64,000 nucleotides of DNA, taken from the NCBI GenBank assembly GCA_011390955.1, contig JAABRM010000011.1, forward strand, positions 62,001 through 126,000, in the 5' to 3' direction. This document shows positions 56,528-64,000 of this stretch, piece by piece. Both the position numbers and the translations under genes were made by a program. The DNA comes from Oscillatoriales cyanobacterium. Lineage in GTDB: Bacteria > Cyanobacteriota > Cyanobacteriia > Cyanobacteriales > Laspinemataceae. The notes beneath the pieces are model-generated. The model was not told the origin of the DNA and made no database searches. It saw only the letters and a program-made list of their open reading frames with translations. Position 1 is the stretch's first letter. The number at the start of each line of letters is the position of its first letter.

Positions 56528-56833
56528 ATGCTTCCTCCAGTTGCCGAGAAAAAAATGCAAGCTTGGATTCGCAGCCGTCACCTAATTTGCTCCGGCAACT
56601 TTTTCATTTTTGAAAGTTTAGATTATTCAGCCGTTGAGCGATTTGAATGTTGCGTCACCAGTCTGGGTGGTACTTTAATTTCTGTTGAACCCATGAAGCG
56701 AGTTTGGATCGGAACTCACCGACAAATTATCCTTTATCAAGCGAAAGCTAGTTTACATACTCCGCACCATGAATTGAGACAATATTGGTTTAAATACGGT
56801 AGTTTAAGCACCCGATTTGATGAAACTCCTTAA
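56528..56833 (+). CDS. cpeR: Phycoerythrin gene activator CpeR
   Basis: 101 residues, normal for CpeR. Sequence features: MLPPVAEKKMQAWIRSRHLI, GNFFIFESLDYSAVERFE and ASLHTPHHELRQYWFKYGS. In Fremyella-type cyanobacteria CpeR is required for expression of cpeBA and other phycoerythrin genes in green light. Here it follows cpeT by about 175 bp with two repeat elements between. Mechanism of CpeR is not evident from sequence; no classical DNA-binding motif is visible. Confidence 0.92.
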   Translation: MLPPVAEKKMQAWIRSRHLICSGNFFIFESLDYSAVERFECCVTSLGGTLISVEPMKRVWIGTHRQIILYQAKASLHTPHHELRQYWFKYGSLSTRFDETP

Positions 56834-56923
56834 GGTTTTGCGGTGATATGTAGGGATAATATGTAGGTTGGGTTGAGGTCACGAAACCCAACCTAATATT
56901 TCTATTATTTCGCCAACATGATT

Positions 56924-57517
56924 TTATAATTGGGCTAAAGCTCTTTGGCGATTTTGCTCAATTAAGGCTTCTAAAGATGCAGGGGAAACACAGCGACGTT
57001 CAGAACAGTAAGTCATTAAGTTTACCCCGTTAACCATTTTCACGGTACTGACTCGCACCCGAAAATTATCGGTGATAAACCAACATCTTTCCTGCCCTTG
57101 ATTGCGTTCATATTCTGTTTCAATAGTCATAACTCCATCATCGGCAAATTGGTAAACTCCGACCACCGGAATTCCTTCTACATAACCTCGGTTCCGCAAA
57201 AATTTACCCAACCGAGGATTCTGGGGGTTGGGAATGTCTACTAGGATCGCTTCATAGTTAGGATCGGGGTCTTTTTCGCTTAAATTTCCCTGCCACTGGA
57301 AACTCGCACCACCACTGACTAATTTAGGGTCAGTGCCTTGTTCTTGACAAACTTGGAGCACTTTGGGATCGTCTCTGTGCAAAACTTTGATAATTAGATT
57401 GGATTCCCCGGACTCGTCTCCTGCTGAGTCAAAACGATGGACGCTGCGTTGAGAAAACCAGACTCCTTCGCTTTTGCCAAAGAATTCCATCATGGTCATG
57501 GGCGGTTTCAGTAACAT
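56924..57517 (-). CDS. CpeS-family phycobiliprotein lyase (CpeU/CpcU-like)
   Basis: 197 residues, paralogue of CpeS: EFFGKSEGVWFSQRSVHRFD, SFQWQGNLSEKDPDPNYEAI, LVDIPNPQNPRLGKFLRNRG and VRVSTVKMVNGVNLMTYCSE. The EGVWFSQRSVHR start and longer C-terminus fit the CpeU/CpcU branch, some of which are partners or chaperones rather than stand-alone lyases. Converges with cpeR. Subfamily call is tentative. Confidence 0.85.
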   Translation of the reverse strand: MLLKPPMTMMEFFGKSEGVWFSQRSVHRFDSAGDESGESNLIIKVLHRDDPKVLQVCQEQGTDPKLVSGGASFQWQGNLSEKDPDPNYEAILVDIPNPQNPRLGKFLRNRGYVEGIPVVGVYQFADDGVMTIETEYERNQGQERCWFITDNFRVRVSTVKMVNGVNLMTYCSERRCVSPASLEALIEQNRQRALAQL

Positions 57518-57650
57518 TTAACGTTTAACCTCGGCTGTTGAATTCATCAAACTTAACAAAATTAATCAAGAAAAATTAACCAGAATCTAATTTATGGCTG
57601 ATTAAATTTTAAGATAAAACAAATTGGTATTGTATTCATCTATTTTTTGT

Positions 57651-58478
57651 ATGAGTTTTCTGGTTACTCGGTTGAGCTTTGATTGCTATTCTGCTGATGA
57701 GATCCAAGCAGGGGTGCGAAACGGTAAAAGTTTGGCAAGTCTGAATTTGCCGGAGATAAATTTGGCGGAAATGGATTTAGCGGGAGCTAATTTCCAGGAG
57801 TCTGTGCTGATTGGGGCTGATTTAAGCCAAACGAATCTCCGGGGTGCGAATCTTCAAGGGGCTGATTTGCGCCGAGCTAGTCTTCGGGGTGCGAATCTTC
57901 AAGGGGCAAATTTACAGGGGAGTTATTTGTATCGGGCTGAGTTACAAGGTTGTGATTTGAGTGGCGCGATGCTTGAGGGGGCCAAGCTGCAATTAGCTTT
58001 GTATGATTCCCAGACGATTTGGCCCGAAGGTTATGATTATCGCAATTCGGGGGCTGTGGGTCCAAAGGCGAATTTAAATGGGGCTTATTTGAATACGGCG
58101 AATCTCCGAGGGGCTGATTTGCAAGGGGCGAACCTGCGAGGGGCTTATTTGAGTGGGGTCGATCTGACGGGAGCGAATTTGGCAGGGGCGGCTTTAAGTG
58201 GGGCGAATTTGCAACGAGCATCCCTGACTGGCGCTTATTTACGCAATGCGCGATTGGTTGGGGTGGAGTTGCAGTTTGCGGATCTGCGCGGGGCCGATTT
58301 GACTGGCGCAAGTTTGGAGCAAATTCAGCATCTTGAGGGGGCAGATTTTAGCTCTGTTCAAGGTTTAAGTGATTCGGATCGGGCTTATTTATGCAGTCGG
58401 TCTAGTCAAGAGTTGGGGACTTGGAATCCGTTTACACGGTCTAATACTGCCCAAAGTCTTGGTTGTTCTTTTGGTTGA
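57651..58478 (+). CDS. Pentapeptide-repeat protein
   Basis: 275 residues from the ATG at 57651 (an upstream TTG is not supported). Short N-terminal helical region (SADEIQAGVRNGKSLASLNL), two blocks of pentapeptide repeats (about 40-120 and 145-245) separated by DSQTIWPEGYDYRNSGAVGP, a linker recurrent in cyanobacterial pentapeptide proteins, and a C-terminal tail. Quadrilateral beta-helix expected. Function unknown; position inside the phycoerythrin island may be incidental. Confidence 0.88.
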   Translation: MSFLVTRLSFDCYSADEIQAGVRNGKSLASLNLPEINLAEMDLAGANFQESVLIGADLSQTNLRGANLQGADLRRASLRGANLQGANLQGSYLYRAELQGCDLSGAMLEGAKLQLALYDSQTIWPEGYDYRNSGAVGPKANLNGAYLNTANLRGADLQGANLRGAYLSGVDLTGANLAGAALSGANLQRASLTGAYLRNARLVGVELQFADLRGADLTGASLEQIQHLEGADFSSVQGLSDSDRAYLCSRSSQELGTWNPFTRSNTAQSLGCSFG

Positions 58479-58689
58479 TGAAAATTAAGCCACTTTCGGC
58501 ACAAAGAACGCAGAGATTTAATTTCTTTTATGTTTTTTGTGTCGCAAGTGGTTTTTTCTTTTTGATGGCGATCGCACCATAATCTGAGTCAGAATTGCAC
58601 CACAGAAGACGGACACAGAGAAAGTTAATTGTTTTATGGCGGGCAAAATTTTGCTATAAAATATGAGAAAATCAATCTGGTGAAAAATT

Positions 58690-58950
58690 ATGCTACATAC
58701 ATTTGAGGCTGTCCTGAAAGGCAATAGGTTAGAGTGGACGAACGATGGTCCCCAAGAGAGCGATCGCCCATTAAAAGTTTATGTCACTTTATTAGACGAG
58801 TCAAATTTAAGTTCAGAAGAACGACGGCAGCAACTAGCTGAACTCTTGGGAAAAGTAGCAGCTACCAATGCTTTTGCTAATATTGAAAATCCGGTGGAAT
58901 GGCAGAGAGAGTTACGGCAGGATCGTTCACTTCCAGGTAGAGAGGAATGA
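58690..58950 (+). CDS. Antitoxin of a VapBC-type module
   Basis: 86 residues: MLHTFEAVLKGNRLEWTND, a beta-hairpin start common in cyanobacterial antitoxins, then a charged helix (EERRQQLAELLGKVAATNAF) and the toxin-contacting tail NPVEWQRELRQDRSLPGREE. Its stop overlaps the start of the PIN-domain gene (ATGA at 58947-58950), the usual toxin-antitoxin coupling. Since the toxin gene is interrupted, this antitoxin is now effectively an orphan. Confidence 0.8.
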   Translation: MLHTFEAVLKGNRLEWTNDGPQESDRPLKVYVTLLDESNLSSEERRQQLAELLGKVAATNAFANIENPVEWQRELRQDRSLPGREE

Positions 58951-59465
58951 TGCTGATTGATAGCAATATTATTATCTACGCTTCTCAAGTAGAATACCCT
59001 CAGATCGGACAATTTATCCGCGAACATGACATAGCAGTATCGGCAGTGAGCTAAGTAGGTGAACATAATTAATTGCACTTTTCCTTCCCCGCCGATAGGC
59101 TGTGGATTCCCGTCGGAGTTTACCCCCGCGAATGCGTGGGGCGGGAATGACAGTTTTTCTCCCGATCTGGTCTGTGGTGCATTTATTTCTGCCAGTCTAC
59201 TTATGTGGAAGTGCTGGGCTATCATCGACTTACTGAAGAGTCTCGCCTATTCTTGGAGGAATTCTTCCGCATTGTTGAAGTTTTACCGATTTCCCAAACG
59301 GTACTCGATCGAGCAGTGACACTGCGACAAATCAGGAGAATGTCCCTTGGGGATGCTATTATTGCGGCGACAGCGTTGGTATATGATAGAACATTGGTGA
59401 CACGAAATATAGAAGATTTCCAATGGATTACTGAATTATCAATCCTTAACCCATTTGAATTTTAA
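58947..59465 (+). pseudogene. PIN-domain toxin (VapC), interrupted by a MITE
   Basis: The first exon-like part (58947-59051) encodes 35 residues, MMLIDSNIIIYASQVEYPQI and on to AVSAVS, including the first catalytic Asp (LIDSN). A TAA created at the left end of the MITE stops it. Removing the element and one TA joins AVS to YVEVLGYHRLTEESRLFLEE in frame, giving an intact PIN protein with SLGDAIIAATAL and LVTRNIEDFQWI (remaining acidic residues). The right part alone could start at GTG 59205 but would lack the first catalytic Asp. Confidence 0.92.
59054..59201. mobile_element. MITE family A inserted in vapC (148 bp)
   Basis: Starts AGTAGGTGAAC, ends CCAGTCTACT; flanked by TA at 59052-59053 and 59202-59203. 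The target gene gives a clear empty site (GAGCTATGTGG), proving the element ends and the 2-bp TA duplication. Non-autonomous; no transposase in the window. Confidence 0.92.
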
Positions 59466-59732
59466 GGAAAGTGAGAAAGCGATCGCACTTAGGATGAAGA
59501 TGGGCGATCGCACTTGTAAGGGCGAAGTATTTCGGTAAATAAGTTATTAGTTTAAACCCAATATTTTCAGCCGAAATGCTTCGCCCCTACAGGGGATAAT
59601 GAATCAGAATTGCACCACAAAGGCACAAAGAACACAAAGGAACAAAGGCACAAAGAACACAGGAAAATAATTTCCTTTGTGTCCTCTGTGTCTCTGTGGT
59701 TTCCTATTTATTTTAGGGGTTGGTCGCCGATC
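59466..59732. repeat. Dispersed palindromic repeats between vapC and cpeY
   Basis: GGGCGAAGTATTTCGG / CCGAAATGCTTCGCCC inverted repeat (59520-59586) and a second repeat of ACAAAG units with arms ACCACA(A/G)AG... / ...CTCTGTGGT (59625-59702). Either could terminate transcription; no gene seen. Confidence 0.65.
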
Positions 59733-60998
59733 TTAACTAATCGCTTTGGCTCTAATTAAATCATCGGCATCATGGGCGGCAATTTCTCGACCTGTGGCAT
59801 CTCCTAACTGTTCTAATGCTAATAAACTAGCATATTTTAAATCAAAAATTTGACTGGTTAAGGCATCTTTTAATAACGGAATTGCCCGCTCATCGCCCAA
59901 ATTTCCTAGGGCAATAGCCGCCCCTGCCCTGGATTTTTGAAATTGAGGGGAAGTATTATGTAAAGCCTCGACTAATAAATCATAAGCGGGAGCATATTTG
60001 AGCCAGCCTAATAGTTTGACTACATGATAATGGGCACCATAGTCGTTATGAGCTTCTTTTTCCCAACTGTTTAAAAGGGCTGGTGGTACTTCCGCTTGCG
60101 GTTCCCATTCTAACAGGGTTTTACTGGCAAGATAACAGCGGCCAAAATCCGTATGATAAAGTTCGCCGATCGCGAAATCTAAACTGGGTTTTTGGTCGTA
60201 CTCGTGAACCAATTCTAAATCATTGGGATGATCCAGAATCACCCGATCTAAATGGGGTTCTATATCAATAAATTTGATTTTTTCCGCTTTAATTGCGGCA
60301 GTGGCTAACAGGCGAATTCCGCGCAAGCGAAAGACGAGCGAAACGGGGCAGCGAGAAATTTCTGGGATGGCTCGATCATAGGCGGCATCAATTAAATCTT
60401 GGATGGCAGCACGGCGGGCATTGACATTAGAATGTTGCAGAAATTCAACTACTTGGCCTATTTGACTATAGTCCCCTGTCAAACGACAAATAGATGCGAT
60501 CGCGGCACTGGCGATCGGTTCATCATCCGCCTCCACAAACTTTTTAATTTCCCCTACAGCCGGGGGGTAATTAAGTTTAGCCAAAGTTTGAATAATCGTG
60601 CGATAACTTTGATTTGGTCGCTCTAATAATTGGGTGATTTCTGTTAAAATTTGTTCGTCTGCCGTGCCAATTTCCCCGATCGCCCACACGGCATTTTCCA
60701 CCGTATAACAATCTTCATCGTCCAAGCAGGGGCGAATCACAGGTAAAGCCTGTTTAGCTTGCAACCGCCCTAAACTTTCCAAAGCCTTGCGTCTGGTAAT
60801 CCGGTCATAGAGTTCCGTCGCCGGATTTTCCACAACTTTAATTAAGGCATTAATGGAGCGTTCTGTGGGAAAATTAATCAAGTGAGCCACCGCAACGTAA
60901 TGTTCTGTCGGGGCGGCAAGCTGTTCCTTTGGGGTACAGAGAAGGGCGATCGCCCGATCTTCAGTCAACCCAAACATATTAAAAAAACGTTTATCCAT
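59733..60998 (-). CDS. cpeY: HEAT-repeat bilin lyase CpeY
   Basis: 421 residues made of HEAT/PBS-lyase repeats (ALESLGRLQAKQALPVIRPC; TVENAVWAIGEIGTADEQIL; AIALGNLGDERAIPLL) with a non-repeat middle section. Length and start (MDKRFFNMFGLTEDRAIALL) fit CpeY of the CpcE/F-type E/F lyase group, which attaches phycoerythrobilin to Cys-82 of CpeA, helped by CpeZ. Divergent from the small gene and cpeF-like lyase; cpeZ is on the same strand 1.6 kb upstream. Confidence 0.9.
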   Translation of the reverse strand: MDKRFFNMFGLTEDRAIALLCTPKEQLAAPTEHYVAVAHLINFPTERSINALIKVVENPATELYDRITRRKALESLGRLQAKQALPVIRPCLDDEDCYTVENAVWAIGEIGTADEQILTEITQLLERPNQSYRTIIQTLAKLNYPPAVGEIKKFVEADDEPIASAAIASICRLTGDYSQIGQVVEFLQHSNVNARRAAIQDLIDAAYDRAIPEISRCPVSLVFRLRGIRLLATAAIKAEKIKFIDIEPHLDRVILDHPNDLELVHEYDQKPSLDFAIGELYHTDFGRCYLASKTLLEWEPQAEVPPALLNSWEKEAHNDYGAHYHVVKLLGWLKYAPAYDLLVEALHNTSPQFQKSRAGAAIALGNLGDERAIPLLKDALTSQIFDLKYASLLALEQLGDATGREIAAHDADDLIRAKAIS

Positions 60999-61126
60999 CT
61001 TAATGCTCAGTTATTCATTACCACTTATTCCAATTTATCCGACATTGGTGACAATATCTGAGACAATTAAACGGAGACATAAACGTCACTCTAAACCATC
61101 TAAAAAACCACAAGCAAATCACAAAT

Positions 61127-61378
61127 ATGTCCGATATGTCTGAAAATTCACCAGAAACCACCAATGACTCAAACCCAGTGACTCCTGAAGAACTGGCAGA
61201 AGTCATTAAAGAATTTGAGCAATATCGCCAACGCCTGATTTCTGACATGACCAATGCGGCTCAGAAGGCCAAACTCTCCAAATCTAAAATGATGACGAAA
61301 CTGGAGCCAGAACTGGCGCAAATTGATACAGCCCTAGAAAACTTACGGGCTCAGTACGCAGCGATCGCTGGCAATTAA
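61127..61378 (+). CDS. Small helical protein of unknown function in the phycoerythrin cluster
   Basis: 83 residues: an acidic, disordered start (MSDMSENSPETTNDSNPV) and a charged helical body (ELAEVIKEFEQYRQRLISDM; KLEPELAQIDTALENLRAQY) with coiled-coil potential. No signal or membrane segment. It precedes the cpeF-like lyase by 61 bp in the same direction, so it may be translated from the same mRNA. I do not recognise the family. Confidence 0.7.
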   Translation: MSDMSENSPETTNDSNPVTPEELAEVIKEFEQYRQRLISDMTNAAQKAKLSKSKMMTKLEPELAQIDTALENLRAQYAAIAGN

Positions 61379-61439
61379 CCAGGAAATACATCGGAAATCT
61401 CTCGAATAATATCTTGAAAATCTTGCAGATCAATTCACC

Positions 61440-62333
61440 ATGACTAATCAGAGCCCCCTTTTGTCTATGTCTCCAGAGGAAGTCGATGAATTTCTAGCGG
61501 CAGCTAGATCGGATGTCGCCCAACAAGCTTTTGACTGTAGCGATCGCCAACGGCTGCATCGTATGGTGGAATGTATGGGGGATTCACGGGGCATGGTGCG
61601 GTTGGGGTTTGCGGATACATTGGGGAGAATTGGCTCCCCAGCCACCCCATTCTTACTGGACGCATTGCTCAACCACTCGAACCCCGTGGTGCGTCGGGCC
61701 AGCGCCAAAACCCTGACCCTAATTGCCGATCCAGAAACCGTTTCCCCTCTGGTTCATGCCCTGTTAAACGATGAAGATACGGTGGTCAAAGGTTCGGCGG
61801 TGGGGGCACTGGCGCGAATTGGCGAAGCGTCTGTCCAGGTTTTGCTGGATATTTTAGCATCCCCAGACCATCCCGAAAGTACCAAAGGTCATGCGGCTTG
61901 GGCATTAGCCTTTATTGGCATGGAAGCTAAAGACTATCTGTATCGAGAGATTAATTCTGATTCCGAGTCGGTGCGGACGGCAGTGGTGGGGGCGATCGCC
62001 AAAATTGCTCAAGAAGCAAAAGAACCACAAGCCTTTAATGTCCTCACCGATGCCCTCAATGATGCCTCAGAAACCGTCCGTTGTGAAGCCGCAGCGGTGT
62101 TGGGCAATTTAGCCCATAAACCAGCGGTTCCTTGTTTGGTGGAATTACTCCATCATCCCAGCAGCGAAACCCGCAAAGCCGCCGCTTTATCCTTGATGAA
62201 AATCAAAGACCAAAGCGCTTTAGCACCCTTACAAATTGCATATCAGCAAGAATCTGATGCCGCAATTCAGCCAATTATTAAACTAGCCATCACTCAGCTA
62301 GAAAGAGAATCTGAAGAAAGCGATTGGGACTGA
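61440..62333 (+). CDS. cpeF: HEAT-repeat bilin lyase, CpeF/MpeV-like
   Basis: 297 residues with six or more HEAT repeats (VRLGFADTLGRIGSPATPFL; VVRRASAKTLTLIADPETVS; AHAAWALAFIGMEAKDY-like; VRCEAAAVLGNLAHKPAVPC). Size and the N-terminus SMSPEEVDEFLAAARSDVAQ, with position between cpeY and cpeZ, fit CpeF, reported as the lyase for the doubly linked phycoerythrobilin on CpeB. A CpcE-type alternative cannot be excluded. A MITE follows 16 bp after the stop. Confidence 0.78.
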   Translation: MTNQSPLLSMSPEEVDEFLAAARSDVAQQAFDCSDRQRLHRMVECMGDSRGMVRLGFADTLGRIGSPATPFLLDALLNHSNPVVRRASAKTLTLIADPETVSPLVHALLNDEDTVVKGSAVGALARIGEASVQVLLDILASPDHPESTKGHAAWALAFIGMEAKDYLYREINSDSESVRTAVVGAIAKIAQEAKEPQAFNVLTDALNDASETVRCEAAAVLGNLAHKPAVPCLVELLHHPSSETRKAAALSLMKIKDQSALAPLQIAYQQESDAAIQPIIKLAITQLERESEESDWD

Positions 62334-62349
62334 CCCGCTGATTTATATA

Positions 62350-62499
62350 AGTAGACGGGCAGAAATAAATGCACCACAGAACCCATTAGAAAAAAACTGT
62401 CATTCCCGCCGATGGCGGCCTTCGCGGGGGTAAACTCCGACGGGAATCCAAAGCCTATCTGCGGGGAACGAAAAGTGCAATTAATTATGTTCACCTACT
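62350..62499. mobile_element. MITE family A, reverse orientation (150 bp)
   Basis: Starts AGTAGACGGGCAGAAATAAA and ends TTCACCTACT, so it is inverted relative to the other copies; TA lies on both sides (62348-62349, 62500-62501). Interior hairpin CATTCCCGCCGATGGCGG. Located in the 3' untranslated region of the cpeF-like gene. Confidence 0.88.
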
Positions 62500-62617
62500 T
62501 ACCAGACCAATTAGATAATTTCTTTGGCGAATGTAGGGGCAAGCGAATCGCCCCTACATTGAAATTTGATGGCGAATTTCGATCGCGAATTGTGATGGCG
62601 AATTTTAATCGCCGTTG

Positions 62618-63232
62618 TCAATTTCGCGTTAATTGAGAATTCACTAATTCCAGTCGAGATAAAGCACTGGTAGCCATCTCTCGGACATAACTATCAGCGG
62701 ATTCATCATTAGACAAACTGACCAGAACTTCCTGCGAACGCGGATCTTTAATCGAACTAATCGCATTAATAATTGCCACCGCTAAAGCTGGATTATCTGT
62801 GCCATTTAATGTATCGATTAAACCATCTAAAGCGGGCACTCCAACCACACCTAAAGCCATTGCAGAAGCCAAACTAACCACCGGATTTAGATCCTGAAGA
62901 GCGGTGACTAATCCCGAAATTCCTTCCGTGGGGAAAGGTTCATCAGGGTAATTAATCGCCACTTGAGCTAAAGCTTTGGCACAACTACTCCGCACCGTAG
63001 CATTGTCACTTTGGGACAAGGTATCCAGTAAAAAAGGCACCGTTTCCATCCCGATCGCCCCAAGAGTCTTGACCGCTGCTCGTCGATAGGTCGTATCCTC
63101 TTCGTCCAAAACCGTCATTAAATGAGAAATTGTCGTTTCATCGCAGTTTTCTACCAGTTCCCACATAGCGCGATCGCGTAAATGGGGATTTGGATGCTTT
63201 AACTGTTCAAATAAAGACTCTTGTTGTGACAT
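62618..63232 (-). CDS. cpeZ: HEAT-repeat lyase partner CpeZ
   Basis: 204 residues, all HEAT repeats (PHLRDRAMWELVENCDETTI; YRRAAVKTLGAIGMETVPFL; SLASAMALGVVGVPALDGLI). Length and sequence match CpeZ, the chaperone-like partner of CpeY and other phycoerythrin lyases. Downstream of cpeA on the same strand with a 169-bp gap containing a large hairpin, so it may be expressed by partial read-through from cpeBA. Confidence 0.92.
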   Translation of the reverse strand: MSQQESLFEQLKHPNPHLRDRAMWELVENCDETTISHLMTVLDEEDTTYRRAAVKTLGAIGMETVPFLLDTLSQSDNATVRSSCAKALAQVAINYPDEPFPTEGISGLVTALQDLNPVVSLASAMALGVVGVPALDGLIDTLNGTDNPALAVAIINAISSIKDPRSQEVLVSLSNDESADSYVREMATSALSRLELVNSQLTRN

Positions 63233-63294
63233 CGTAATTCTGAATTTTCAATAATATTGATTTTCGCCATCTAATTCTAGCTTTAAAACTGAAC

Positions 63295-63362
63295 AACTGA
63301 GGGACTCAAGAGTGCTTCACTTACCCAAACTTAGGCAAACAAAGAACTCAGAGTCCCCCAGT
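63295..63362 (-). terminator. Long hairpin between cpeA and cpeZ (attenuator/terminator)
   Basis: Minus strand: AACTGGGGGACTC (near 63362) pairs with GAGTCCCTCAGTT (near 63295), extended by ACTC/GAGT pairs. It begins 40 bases after the cpeA stop and lacks a long T-run, so partial termination or 3'-end stabilisation is more likely than a full stop. Confidence 0.6.
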
Positions 63363-63401
63363 TTTTCATAGAGACTAATGATTAGACGAAATCCACTGTC
63401 A

Positions 63402-64000
<599 letters not shown>

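Noticed and set aside
59205-59465. Independent short gene downstream of the MITE in vapC
   Set aside because: It is the C-terminal two thirds of the PIN domain; it lacks the first catalytic Asp and rejoins the upstream part when the element is removed.

Overview
The window is chromosomal DNA from a filamentous, phycoerythrin-containing cyanobacterium, probably of the Oscillatoriales. HIP1 octamers (GCGATCGC) are frequent. There are genes for C-phycoerythrin alpha (cpeA), phycoerythrobilin synthesis (pebA, pebB), phycobiliprotein lyases, rod linkers, carotenoid isomerase CrtH and photosystem I assembly protein Ycf37. The intergenic DNA is rich in heptanucleotide repeats and small transposon-like elements typical of such genomes. 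I cannot name the species from sequence alone.

Region 1 (1-44,500) is mostly core genome with many short operons. It holds a truncated giant DUF11-repeat surface protein and a pseudopilin; gatB; argJ; an orphan vapB next to a broken DNA methyltransferase; two related pentapeptide-repeat proteins; pepP; a pair of M16 peptidases; ssb; mreBCD; ycf37; rplT-rpmI; a UvrD-like helicase; crtH; upp; yggT; the hydrogenase maturation set hypB-hypA-protease; a 1257-residue hybrid histidine kinase; an ABC-2 permease; and HAD hydrolases.

Region 2 (44,480-45,075) is an array of three direct repeats with a period of exactly 162 bp. Each carries a terminator-like hairpin readable on the minus strand, so they may be tandem small-RNA genes.

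Region 3 (45,076-64,000) is a phycoerythrin island. It contains a two-gene rod-linker operon, a response regulator and histidine kinase that closely resemble CcaR and CcaS (green/red chromatic acclimation), an orphan phycobiliprotein-like gene, pebB, pebA, a second copy of one linker in the opposite orientation, cpeS, cpeT, cpeR, a second CpeS-family lyase, a pentapeptide protein, a disrupted vapBC module, cpeY, a small conserved-looking gene, a cpeF-like lyase, cpeZ and cpeA. Upstream of the linker operon are two arrays of 11-bp phased boxes. Two of the boxes are adjacent perfect matches to the CcaR G-box (CTTTNCNATTT, as I recall it).

The island therefore appears to hold light sensor, regulator, cis-elements, pigment synthesis, chromophore attachment and rod linkers together. 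This fits type II chromatic acclimation, in which the phycoerythrin rods respond to green light. MITE-like elements with TA target duplications have spread through the island: one interrupts vapC exactly, one lies just upstream of ccaR, one follows cpeF and a fragment separates cpeS from cpeT.
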